DNA of 64,000 nucleotides from Stigonema ocellatum SAG 48.90 = DSM 106950 (GTDB taxonomy: Bacteria; Cyanobacteriota; Cyanobacteriia; Cyanobacteriales; Nostocaceae), in NCBI GenBank assembly GCA_016903675.1, contig JADQBA010000004.1, positions 1 through 64,000 of the forward strand, given 5' to 3'. The position numbers were made by a program, and so were the translations under genes. The notes beneath the pieces are model-generated. The model had not been told where the DNA came from, made no database searches, and saw only the letters and a list, made by a program, of their open reading frames with translations. Positions 1 to 8,263 of the stretch are shown in pieces. Each line of letters opens with the position of its first letter. The first letter of the stretch is position 1.

Positions 1-2301
1 TGCATCACCAAGCAATGGACGAATAGGTGCCATGACGAGTTTATCTACAGTGCGGGCTAGTTGTTGAATTGATTGTTGTTGTTTAGCACCATCAGTCGGG
101 ATAACATTGATGGCTGTGCGGTTCCCTGATTTTGTAGCCAATCCAGTTTGCATGGAAGCAATAGATTTGTCTATCGTTGCTGCTTCACCCAAGTCTACCC
201 ACTTTGGGTCACCTGTGGAGTGCAGTACAGCAGCAGCATAATGCGGTTTGCCCCATTTGCTTTGTTTAGCTTTGGGATTCAACGGCTGATACTGTAGAAT
301 TTCAACTAATGCCGCATCAATGGGTATTTTAGCTTGAATTGTTTGTAACTCCACAGGCTGTGTCTTTTTGCGGAAAAGGGCACTTTGAGTACTGATAGTT
401 TCTTCTAACCGTTCTTTTTTATCTTGCAATTGCTGGAACTGAGCTTGATACTCACTAGCGTTTTGTTTTCCCTGTCCCTTGTATACTAGTTGTGATAGCT
501 GCTGTTGAACGTTCTGCAACTGGTCAAATAATTTTTGTGTATCTGGCTGACTAGCTAATTGAGAACGTAGTATTTGGATACTACCTGCAACTGCATCTAG
601 TACCAGTCCCTTACGGCGTAGCTGTGTCGTCAATGCTAGACGTGCTATAAGTGGGTTGAAGACGCCTTTTTGGAGGGACAGAGTAATAATAGCGTCTGTT
701 GTTCCTGTAAAGATTCTGGCATAGTCTTGTTTTCTTTGCTCTGAACCTACAGCAAAAATGAGTTCTAGATTATGGTCTTCAATTGCTAGCCCACGACTCA
801 AGAAATCAGTAGCGTGGATGATATCGCCCTTTGCCCAGTATAGGGAAGCCAAATTGTTGAGGCTAGTTGCAACCAATGGATGTTCTTTACCCAGTACTTT
901 CTCATGGATTGCCAGTGAGCGCTGTAACAAAGGCTCTGCTTTTTGATAATTTCCCTGTGCTTTGTACAACTCTGCCAAATTGTTGAGGCTTAGTGCAACG
1001 TCTGGATGTTCTTTACCCAGTACTTTCTCATGGATTGCCAGTGAGCGCTGATACAATGGCTCCGCTAAGTGATAATTTCCCTGTGCACGGTACAGTTCTG
1101 CCAAATTGTTGAGGCTAGTTGCAACGGCTGGATGTTCTTTACCCAGTACTTTCTCACGGATAGCGAGTGAGCGCTGATACAATGGCTCCGCTAAGTGATA
1201 ATTTCCCTGTGCATGGTACAGTTCTGCCAAATTGTTGAGGCTTAGTGCAACGTCTGGATGTTCTTTACCCAGTACTTTCTCACGGATAGCCAGTGAGCGC
1301 TGATACAATGGCTCCGCTTTTTGATAATTTCCCTGTGCACGGTACAGTTCTGCCAAATTGTTGAGGCTAGTTGCAACGGCTGGATGTTCTTTACCCAGTA
1401 CTTTCTCACGGATAGTGAGTGAGCGCTGTAACAAAGGCTCTGCTTTTTGATAATTTCCCTGTGCACGGTACAGTTCTGCCAAATTGTTGAGGCTTAGTGC
1501 AACGTCTGGATGTTCTTTACCCAGTACTTTCTCACGGATAGCGAGTGAGCGCTGATACAATGGCTCTGCTAAGTGATAATTTCCCTGTGCATGGTACAAC
1601 CCTGCCAAATTGTTGAGGCTAGTTGCAACGTCAGGATGTTCTTTACCCAGTACTTTCTCACGGATAGCGAGTGAGCGCTGTAACAAAGGCTCTGCTTTTT
1701 GATAATTTCCCTGTCTATCGTACAATGCTGCCAAATTGTTGAGGCTTGTTGCAACTAATGGATGTTCTTTACCCAGTACTTTCTCATAGATAGCGAGTGA
1801 GCGCTGATACAAAGGCTCTGCTTTTTGAGAATTTCCCTGTGCTTTGTACAATGCTGCCAAATTGTTGAGGCTATTTGCAACGGATGGATGTTCTTTACCA
1901 AGTACTTAATCAATGATAGAGAGTGAGAGCTGATACAAAGTCTCAGCTTTTTGAGAATTTCACTGTGTATCGTAAAATAGAGCCAAATTGTTGAGGCTAG
2001 TTGCAACCTCTGGATGTTCTTTACCCAGTACTTTCTCACGGATAGCTAGTGCGCGTTCTGCCAAAGGGATCGCGGTGCTATACTTACCTTCTTTGTACAA
2101 CTGATTAACCTGTTGATTGAGGCGTTCGGCTTCTTCTAAAGCAGCTTTTTGGTCTGCTTGCTGTGAAGGCTGGGATTGTCCTGTCACCACAATCGGATTG
2201 TTTCCCACTAGAGAGAACGCTACAGTGACTGAGACTAACCAGAAAAACCATCTCAACTGATGATGAACCTGAGATTTTGGCTTTGGTCTTTGTTTAGACA
2301 T
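1..2301 (-). pseudogene. TPR-CHAT protein gene, 3'-truncated by window edge, two in-frame stops
   Basis: The frame starts at 2301 with a signal-peptide-like N-terminus (basic start, then WFFWLVSVTVAFSLV) and continues through about ten kinesin-light-chain-type TPR units (consensus HPDVATSLNNLAELYRAQGNY, 42 residues) into the beginning of a CHAT domain, read as STQSALFRKK followed by a segment ending APIRPLLGDA at the window edge. The frame is unbroken from 1905 to 1, and has no Met through the repeats, so it is easily missed. Two stop codons interrupt it: TGA at 1960-1962, where the sister repeats have GGA in QGN, and TAA at 1906-1908, where they have AAA in REKVLG. Both lie in the same reading frame, so these are substitutions and not frameshifts. 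TPR-CHAT proteins are caspase-like proteases common in cyanobacteria; the CHAT catalytic residues lie beyond the window. A pseudogene is likely; readthrough or sequencing error cannot be excluded. Confidence 0.8.
885..2040 (-). repeat. Tandem 126-bp repeats encoding TPR units
   Basis: The core CTTTACCCAGTACTTTCTCA recurs at 885, 1011, 1137, 1263, 1389, 1515, 1641, 1767, 1893 and 2019, exactly 126 bp apart, so each unit is 42 codons. Units are nearly identical, which suggests recent expansion or gene conversion. The two oldest-looking units, nearest the N-terminus, carry the stop codons. Confidence 0.9.
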
Positions 2302-2547
2302 TGATTTCCACTCCCAAGGAGAAAGTAAAACAGCGCTCTATATCTATTACTTCTCACGAAGCCAAGGTTATGCACAATTTTTTCCCATGAGAAAAAACTT
2401 CCCTTGCCAATTGCCAATCATGTTCAAAACCAATTCGAGAAACCTCATGATGCTGCCGCATCTGCCTATCAGCAAGTAACTGGTGATAATCATGGTATTT
2501 GTCTAGCCAAGGAGCTTGCAGGGGAGTGTGGAGAACAAGCTGTCCTC

Positions 2548-2629
2548 AGTGCGATCGCCGATCTTGTCGGGTGCGTTAACGAAGTGTAACGCACCTCCTG
2601 AGTGCGATCGCCGATCTTGTCGGGTGCGT
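2548..2629. repeat. Two direct copies of a 29-bp HIP1-containing repeat
   Basis: A 29-bp unit starting AGTGCGATCGCCGATCTTGT and ending CGGGTGCGT occurs at 2548-2576 and 2601-2629. It lies in the 2302-2817 intergenic stretch, in which I see no convincing gene; a 61-codon frame at 2404-2589 runs into the repeat and has no recognisable family. Confidence 0.7.
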
Positions 2630-2817
2630 CCCCAGCGCTGCACTCTTGGTTTCCCTCTGTAGGCGACTGGCGTTTGAGGTAACGAAACCCAACATTATTA
2701 TTTTCATTGATTTCAATTAGTGGATGAATCGTGGGTTAAAGCAGAACGTTTTTAATCGTGGAGACAAAGAAAACAATTCTTTTTTAAAGCCCTTGACTGT
2801 CTTACATGGGGTTATTC

Positions 2818-2995
2818 CAGGGCTATTTCATTCTGCAAAACGCAACGCACACGCCTAGGAATAAATTCCTAGGCTAATAGCTGAAGTCGGCTTAAGCCGA
2901 CTAGAACTTTCAGAAATTTAGTCCGTTTCAACGGACTTGAGCTTTGAGCCTTGAACTTGAGTTCAAGGCAAAGAGTGTAGAATGAAATAGCCCTA
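2818..2995. mobile_element. MITE-like element, family CAGGGCTATTTCATTC, 9-bp TSD
   Basis: The ends are inverted repeats CAGGGCTATTTCATTCT and (on the other strand) the same minus the terminal base, which is changed here. The flanks GGGTTATTC at 2809-2817 and 2996-3004 are a perfect 9-bp duplication. The 178-bp interior has no ORF but holds four consecutive short hairpins. A relative with the same ends lies at 7964-8116. Confidence 0.8.
2850..2972. repeat. Array of four hairpins inside the MITE
   Basis: Four palindromes follow each other: CCTAGGAATAAATTCCTAGG, AGTCGGCTTAAGCCGACT, AGTCCGTTTCAACGGACT and GCCTTGAACTTGAGTTCAAG plus GC. Each has a 7-10 bp stem with a short loop. Such an arrangement could fold as a compact structured RNA or be a dispersed REP-like module. 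Confidence 0.7.
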
Positions 2996-3021
2996 GGGTT
3001 ATTCTGACTCCTGACTCCTTA

Positions 3022-3243
3022 TTACATGTATTCCGCAAAATCTTCTAATGGTTCATCAAAATCATCTGACATAATGATTTGACCTGCCCAACTACCATAA
3101 CCTTGTTCGGTTTCCATCTTTTCCTGAGATTGTTTATTATTTGGATATTTTTCTCGTAAATATTCTGCATAATGCAATAGTTCCGTCTTGAGAGATTCAG
3201 GCAGACTAATAACGACTTTCCATAAAGCTAGCTCAGTATTCAT
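3022..3243 (-). CDS. DUF2281-type antitoxin-like protein (orphan)
   Basis: 73 residues. The N-terminal half (LPESLKTELLHYAEYLREKY) matches the amphipathic segment of DUF2281 proteins, and the C-terminal tail YGSWAGQIIMSDDFDEPLED is the usual ending of this group, thought to wrap and inhibit a partner PIN-domain toxin. No toxin gene follows: the MITE copy and its target duplication end 18 bp downstream of the stop. It is therefore an orphan or solitary antitoxin. The family assignment is from motif memory; toxin neutralisation is inferred. Confidence 0.75.
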   Translation of the reverse strand: MNTELALWKVVISLPESLKTELLHYAEYLREKYPNNKQSQEKMETEQGYGSWAGQIIMSDDFDEPLEDFAEYM

Positions 3244-3546
3244 AACTTTTATTTTAACCTATGGGATGGGTTTTCGCCCCGTTGAAGGCGATCGCTTTAC
3301 TATAATATCGCACTACAATATCCGCGATTAGACATAAAAATTAGGTTGGGTTTCGTGCCTCAAACCAACTTTGTATCTTAGAAAAGGTTTGCAATGGAAC
3401 TCCCGTTCCAACAAATTTTATGTTTGGTTTTGAGCGATCGCTCTCATAGCTCAAGCTTCCTGGGAAATAGTGGATGAGGGTAGATGAATGCCATATATTA
3501 GTAATATGTGGCATTAATCAAAAAAAGTGGCACGACACAGAATGAT

Positions 3547-3822
3547 ATGAATGAACTATCCAAATCGGTAGAAGTCCATCTCGGTAGCCAGGGGCATTTG
3601 GTGATTCCGGCTGCATTGCGGCGATCGCTGGGTTTTGAGCCAGGGGATGCTCTGATCGCTCGCCAGGAAGAGGGGCGGCTGGTGCAGGAGTTGCCAGAAA
3701 CGATTAAGTTGCGGCTGAAGGCTCGGTTCTCACAGGTGCCGAAGGACAGAAGTCTGGCAGATGAATTAATCGCGGAACGCCGTGAAGAAGCAAAAAGAGA
3801 AAACACTGAAATTCGTAATTGA
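3547..3822 (+). CDS. AbrB/MazE-type DNA-binding protein (antitoxin-like)
   Basis: 91 residues from the ATG at 3547; a longer frame could begin at a GTG at 3508, but homologues start just before the swapped-hairpin fold. The segment GHLVIPAALRRSLGFEPGDA is the classic AbrB beta-hairpin core (xxVxIPxxLRxxLGxxxGDxL). The C-terminal half is helical and charged (RSLADELIAERREEAKRE), as in VapB antitoxins that bind PIN toxins. No PIN gene follows within the next 300 bp, so this is probably an orphan antitoxin or a solitary regulator. Confidence 0.75.
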   Translation: MNELSKSVEVHLGSQGHLVIPAALRRSLGFEPGDALIARQEEGRLVQELPETIKLRLKARFSQVPKDRSLADELIAERREEAKRENTEIRN

Positions 3823-3860
3823 TAATTCGTAATTCGTAATTTTTACCCCAAGTATACTTT

Positions 3861-4086
3861 TAGGACTTACGCACTTTACAAATTGAGTATCATGTGCATA
3901 CCAAGTTTATTAACCAAAAACTCTTCCCCTGCCTCGTTCTGTGGCAGCAGCCACAGAATGAGATCGAGTGGGCTGCTGCTGGACGTCAAACCGGGAGGCA
4001 GAGCCTCCTACAAGAGCATTACAAGGCAGAGCCTTGTAACGAGAGATAATGCATAGTTGATTCTCTCTGTCAATGCGTAAGTCCTA
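3861..4086. mobile_element. MITE-like element, family TAGGACTTACGCA, 5-bp TSD
   Basis: Perfect 13-bp inverted ends TAGGACTTACGCA, flanked by ACTTT at 3856-3860 and 4087-4091. The 226-bp interior contains internal hairpins such as GGGAGGCAGAGCCTCC and AAGGCAGAGCCTTGTAA and no coding frame. A degenerate relative is at 46837-46971. Confidence 0.75.
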
Positions 4087-4120
4087 ACTTTATAGAAGAA
4101 AGCGACATTGAGTCATTGCC

Positions 4121-4336
4121 ATGACAACCAAACAAGCCATTTTTGAAGCGATTGAACAACTGCCAGAGCAGCACCTTGCAGACGTGTTGCGGTATGTTCA
4201 AGAACTTGCACGTACCCAGAAATCACCAGCCACTAACCAACCCACGAACAGTAGCGACCCCTTGGCAAACTTCCTCGGTGCAGTATCTCACGGCTTCCTA
4301 GCTGCCAACTTAGACGTAGCTTTCTGTAATAGATAA
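4121..4336 (+). CDS. Small DUF2281-like antitoxin-type protein, altered C-terminus
   Basis: 71 residues. The N-terminus TTKQAIFEAIEQLPEQHLAD and the segment SDPLANFLGAVSHGFLAANLD are typical of small cyanobacterial antitoxin-like proteins, which usually end a few residues later in an acidic or LYG-type tail; here the tail is DVAFCNR, so the last codons may be shifted. No toxin follows. The start lies 30 bp after the preceding MITE duplication, so the promoter region may have been altered by that insertion. Function inferred only from family resemblance. Confidence 0.6.
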   Translation: MTTKQAIFEAIEQLPEQHLADVLRYVQELARTQKSPATNQPTNSSDPLANFLGAVSHGFLAANLDVAFCNR

Positions 4337-4344
4337 CTTCTTGC

Positions 4345-4386
4345 ACCTCCCTTGTGGGAGGACTGGTGGGCTTTAGCCCTGCCTAC
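4345..4386. repeat. Dispersed hairpin repeat (copy 1)
   Basis: TGCACCTCCCTTGTGGGAGG followed by ACTGGTGGGCTTTAGCCCTGCCTACG occurs here and, in reverse complement, at 30984-31031. It contains two small palindromes (CCTCCC/GGGAGG and GGGCTTTAGCCC). The rest of 4387-4556 holds only a CCCCACTCCC-type short repeat at about 4495-4543. Confidence 0.7.
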
Positions 4387-4556
4387 GAAATAATAAGCTT
4401 TTTTGGTTTTTATTTTCGCAACAAGACGGTGGAGCAAGATATGAGCCTCTAACTATGGCGCTGGGCGCAATCGCAACATCCTCTACAAACACTTCCTCCC
4501 CCTCTTCCCCCACTCCCCACTCCCTACTCCCCACTCCCTGTGTTTCTTAAGAGATG

Positions 4557-5645
4557 TCAATTCTTGCTTGTCCTGAGTTGTCCACAAGCAGCATCGGCTT
4601 CTAAGCCACGGGAGTAGCGAACGCTAACGGCAATTTTTTGCTGTTCAAGGACTTTGACGAAGGAGGCGATGCGATCGCGGTTCGGGCGTTTGTAGTCGGC
4701 TTCCTGGATGGGATTGTAAGGAATTAAATTAACATGACTCTGGAATCCCCGCAGGTGTCGCGCCAATTCCAATGCGTGTTGTGGCAAATCGTTCACGCCT
4801 GCGAGGAGGACATACTCAAAAGTTACACGTCGTCCCGTAATTTCCACATATTCCCGACATTCAGCCAGCAAATCTTCTATAGGATAGGAGTGAGCGCTGG
4901 GAATGAGTTGTTCCCGGAGTGTTTGGTTGGGGGCGTGGAGACTGACGGCGAGGGTGACTTGCAAATGGTGTTGAGCAAGCTGGTGGATGCGATCGCGAAT
5001 GCCAACAGTAGAGACAGTAAGCGATCGCTGTCCAATACCCACATCTTGATTTAGGGACTTGATAGCTCCAAGGACATGTTCTATATTTAACAACGGTTCA
5101 CCCATGCCCATAAACACCACATGGCTGACTCGCTGCTGGAAATCTTCCTGAACTGTCAACACTTGATCCACAATTTCATGACGTGCCAAATTGCGCTTAT
5201 AGCCTCCTTTACCAGTGGCGCAAAAATCACACGCCATCGGACAACCCACCTGCGTAGAGACGCAAACCGTCAAACGGGATTTTGAATTTTCTCCCCCTCT
5301 CCCAAAGCTGGGAATACCTACGCTTTCAATAATTTGACCATCAGTCAGTCGCAAAAGATACTTAACAGCGCCATCGGGGGCGACAGAGCGGTAGTGTAGA
5401 GTTGAGCGCCCGATGGGAATTTCTGCAACTTCAGCACGCCATTGTTTGGAAAATACAGAAATATCAGCGAGCGATCGCACTCCCTTATCATAAATCCACT
5501 CATGCAACTGCTTCCCTCTGTAAGCGGGTTGTCCTTGTTGCTGCACCCAGGCGGTTAACTCAGCAACCGTTGCACCGAGTAGAGGAGGAATTGGGAGTTC
5601 TTGGGTAAGGGAGTCAACCTGAGACAGAAGAGGTGTGGCGGACAT
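4557..5645 (-). CDS. rlmN: Dual-specificity rRNA/tRNA adenine C2-methyltransferase RlmN
   Basis: 362 residues, full family length. RlmN is a radical SAM enzyme that methylates C2 of A2503 in 23S rRNA and A37 in some tRNAs. The cluster motif GCPMACDFCATG gives cysteines at 135, 139 and 142; the N-terminal RNA-binding part with YRGKQLHEWIY and the C-terminal methyl-carrying cysteine in AACGQLR are present. MGMGEPLLN and the ladder VSLHAPN are typical. It faces away from the adjacent methyltransferase gene at 5723. A large, damaged copy of its coding region and start lies at 7210-7851 in the same orientation. Confidence 0.96.
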   Translation of the reverse strand: MSATPLLSQVDSLTQELPIPPLLGATVAELTAWVQQQGQPAYRGKQLHEWIYDKGVRSLADISVFSKQWRAEVAEIPIGRSTLHYRSVAPDGAVKYLLRLTDGQIIESVGIPSFGRGGENSKSRLTVCVSTQVGCPMACDFCATGKGGYKRNLARHEIVDQVLTVQEDFQQRVSHVVFMGMGEPLLNIEHVLGAIKSLNQDVGIGQRSLTVSTVGIRDRIHQLAQHHLQVTLAVSLHAPNQTLREQLIPSAHSYPIEDLLAECREYVEITGRRVTFEYVLLAGVNDLPQHALELARHLRGFQSHVNLIPYNPIQEADYKRPNRDRIASFVKVLEQQKIAVSVRYSRGLEADAACGQLRTSKN

Positions 5646-5722
5646 AAGGGCAAAAACAGTACAAATTTACGCTGCAATCTCTATGCTAGAACAAACTTCA
5701 TCAAGCATGGGCAGTAGAGGGA

Positions 5723-6586
5723 ATGGAGATCCACGATAACGCAGTTCCTATTAAAAATACAATCAACAGTGTTTCTCCTAAACCATTCGTTAAATGGGCG
5801 GGGGGTAAGACTCAGCTTTTGCCAGAGTTAACCTCACGAGTTCCTCGCACATTTCAACGCTACTATGAGCCGTTTCTTGGCGGAGGCGCACTCTTTTTTT
5901 CTCTTCAACCAGAGAATGCTTTCCTCTCAGATATTAATGCTGAGCTGATTAATGTGTATAGAGTTGTGAAGAACAATGTTGAGAAACTTATTGCCAGCCT
6001 AAGACAACACGTTTACGAAGAATCATATTTTTACGCCATCCGAGAAGTCGATAGAAGCTTAGAGTACGTGACATGGAGCAACGTGGAAAAAGCAAGCCGT
6101 CTTATTTATCTGAATAAAACCTGCTTCAATGGATTATACCGCGTTAACTCTAAGGGACATTTTAACGCTCCTTTTGGGGACTATCACAATCCAAAAATCT
6201 GTGACCCAGAAAATCTACGTGCTTGTAGTCAGGTGCTTCAAAATGCAACCATTAGGACTCGATCATACTTATGTATAGAAAGACATTTACAAAAAGGGGA
6301 TTTTGTGTATTTTGACCCACCCTATGCTCCCCTCAACCCTACTTCAAATTTTACCAACTATTCAAAGGATGGTTTTCGTAGAGAAAACCAAGAGGCACTT
6401 CGAGATTTATGTGTCAGACTTGACAAGAAGGGTGTCTTGTGGATGCTCTCGAATTCTGCTGCACCACTCATTCTTGAACTCTATAGTGAGTATAATATCG
6501 AGCTAGTGGAGGCTTTACGAGCGATAAACTCAAAGGCGGGAAAGCGAGGTAAAATCAAGGAGGTTATTGTCAGAAATTATGACTGA
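5723..6586 (+). CDS. D12-class (Dam-like) DNA adenine methyltransferase of a type II R-M system
   Basis: 287 residues. The SAM-binding motif FVKWAGGKTQLLPEL, the FLGGGALFF stretch and catalytic motif FVYFDPPYAPL define the alpha-class N6-adenine methyltransferases of the Dam/DpnM (D12) family. YVTWSNVEKASRLIYLNKTC and FNGLYRVNSKGHFNAPFG are the familiar internal motifs. It overlaps the next gene by 8 bp (ATGACTGA), and the two genes make a compact restriction-modification unit placed between two copies of rlmN. The recognition sequence cannot be deduced. Confidence 0.93.
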   Translation: MEIHDNAVPIKNTINSVSPKPFVKWAGGKTQLLPELTSRVPRTFQRYYEPFLGGGALFFSLQPENAFLSDINAELINVYRVVKNNVEKLIASLRQHVYEESYFYAIREVDRSLEYVTWSNVEKASRLIYLNKTCFNGLYRVNSKGHFNAPFGDYHNPKICDPENLRACSQVLQNATIRTRSYLCIERHLQKGDFVYFDPPYAPLNPTSNFTNYSKDGFRRENQEALRDLCVRLDKKGVLWMLSNSAAPLILELYSEYNIELVEALRAINSKAGKRGKIKEVIVRNYD

Positions 6587-7091
6587 GGTACGGAAGGAAA
6601 ACCCGTCTCAAGGGGGACTTGCGAATAAATCAGGACGGGTGCTTGAGGCAACAGTGATTTCACTTTTTACACAGCACGGTTTTCAAGAGGTTTCCTTTCG
6701 TACATGGTCAAAATCACCCCAAAGCTACGGTGAGGATATCCTTCTGAGAGATGTGCCTTACACATCCATTTACGGACACAAAGGGAAAACTGAGTTTCTT
6801 GCACAATCAACACGCCTCTCCTTGGCTGTTCGTATTGAGTGTAAATGGCAACAATCTTCAGGCTCAGTTGATGAAAAGTTTCCCTACCTCTATCTCAACT
6901 GCATTTTTGCCATGCCAGAAGACTTTATCATTATTATACTAGACGGAGGTGGGGCAAAACCTTTGGCAATATCTTGGTTGAAAAACGCAGCAGCAACACG
7001 CCATCTCATCCCAGAGGATAAGTCCCAAAAGAAAATATCAGTGTATACTCTGACAGAGTTTATTATTTGGGGAAATCGAGCACTTCGGTAA
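6579..7091 (+). CDS. PD-(D/E)XK type II restriction endonuclease (partner of the D12 methylase)
   Basis: 170 residues from the ATG at 6579, which overlaps the methylase stop; a TTG at 6567 also sits close behind a strong AAGGAGG at 6557-6563 and would add four residues. The likely nuclease core is GRVLEATVISLF, then YGEDILL with the acidic residue, then RIECKWQ, which fits the D-(X)n-(D/E)XK pattern. KFPYLYLNC and AMPEDFIIIILDGGG form the following strands. Position immediately behind an adenine methylase supports the role; I do not recognise the exact isoschizomer family. Confidence 0.8.
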   Translation: MTEVRKENPSQGGLANKSGRVLEATVISLFTQHGFQEVSFRTWSKSPQSYGEDILLRDVPYTSIYGHKGKTEFLAQSTRLSLAVRIECKWQQSSGSVDEKFPYLYLNCIFAMPEDFIIIILDGGGAKPLAISWLKNAAATRHLIPEDKSQKKISVYTLTEFIIWGNRALR

Positions 7092-7209
7092 TATGCCCAC
7101 TCCAAACTTATACCAATTCGTAATTCGTAATTCGTAATTACGAAATGCATGTTTTATCTGGGTTTTCGGGTCTGAATCTGTCGTCAGATTTTAGAGAATT
7201 GGTATTAAA

Positions 7210-7851
7210 TAAGGAATTAAATTAACATGACTCTGGAATAAGCGTAGATGTCGCGCCAATTCCAATGCGTGTTGTGGCAAATCGTTCACGCCTGCGAGGA
7301 GGATGTATTTAAAAGTTACACGTATATCCGTAATTTCCACATATTCCCGACATTCAGCCAGCAAATCTTCTATAGGATAGGAGTGAGCGCTGGGAATGAG
7401 TTGTGAGCGCAGTGTTTGGTTGGGGGCGTGGAGACTCACGGCGAGAGTGACTTGCAAATGGTGTTGAGCAAGCTGGTGGATGCGATCGCGAATGCCAACA
7501 GTAGAGACAGTAAGCGATCGTTGTCCAATACCCACATCTTGATTTAGGGACTTGATAGCTCCAAGGACATGTTCTATATTTAACAACGGTTCACCCATGC
7601 CCATAAACACCACATGGCTGACCCGCTGCTGGAAATCTTCCTGAACTGTCAAAACTTGATCAACAATTTCATGGCGTGCCAAATTGCGCTTATAGCCTCC
7701 TTTACCAGTGGCGCAAAAATCACACGCCATCGGACAACCCACCTGTGTAGAGACGCAAACCGTCAAACGGGATTTTGGATTTTCTCCCCCTCTCCCTGTG
7801 ACGGACATAAGAAGTATGAGTTTGCGCTGCGATCTCTATGCTACAGCTTCT
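7210..7851 (-). pseudogene. Damaged second copy of rlmN (internal deletion, 3' truncation)
   Basis: Positions 7210-7796 match 4717-5303 of rlmN nearly base for base, and 7797-7851 resemble 5634-5693, which is the rlmN start codon and its upstream DNA. The segment encoding residues about 4-114 is missing, joining the start codon directly to GRGGEN in frame, and the 3' end stops at LIPYLIPIL where rlmN reads LIPYNPIQE. The open frame is 7191-7808 (205 residues) and retains the CxxxCxxC motif but lacks the N-terminal RNA-binding part and the methyl-carrying C-terminal cysteine, so it cannot be a working RlmN. Confidence 0.9.
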
Positions 7852-7963
7852 CGCTCAAGACTTGCGAAGCTCCACGCGACTACCGCACCTTGGTCATTCA
7901 ACATTTCCTTATTATAAATTTTTCTGCCGACTTACTTAAAGATTAGATATGTAGATTAAAAAT

Positions 7964-8116
7964 CAGGGCTATTTCATTCTAAAATGTCACTTTTTATGGT
8001 AGGGGGTTAATTATCCCAAAATGGCATTTTTAAGGGGTGGGTTCGGTTGCTAAATTTTTGTTTTTCCCGAAAATATTCGTGAAACCCGCGCCTAAAAATC
8101 GAATGAAATAGCCCTG
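7964..8116. mobile_element. MITE-like element, family CAGGGCTATTTCATTC, 10-bp TSD
   Basis: Ends CAGGGCTATTTCATTCT and GAATGAAATAGCCCTG are inverted repeats. GATTAAAAAT at 7954-7963 and 8117-8126 is a perfect 10-bp target duplication. The interior differs completely from the relative at 2818-2995. It lies in the 7852-8263 gap in front of the next gene; no coding frame is seen in that gap. Confidence 0.85.
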
Positions 8117-8263
8117 GATTAAAAATAGACTAACTTTTAAGTACTAAAACAAAATTAATTACACAAAATTTAGGTAGAAAACCCTTAGTGTGTAAATAAT
8201 TATGTGCAATTACTGAGTTTAAAGTGTAAAATTTATGAGTTGATCATACATTGTCTTGTATTT

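Noticed and set aside
1242..2039. Small minus-strand ORFs rich in RKYWVKNIQ
   Set aside because: They are the 126-bp TPR repeats read in a wrong frame; the true frame lacks Met.
2404..2589. 61-residue ORF between the TPR-CHAT gene and the first MITE
   Set aside because: Ends in a HIP1-containing direct repeat; composition not convincing.
7109..7206. Small inverted repeat TACCAATTC / GAATTGGTA after the nuclease gene
   Set aside because: Only 9 bp, no target duplication, interrupted by TTCGTAATTCG repeats; not enough to call an element.
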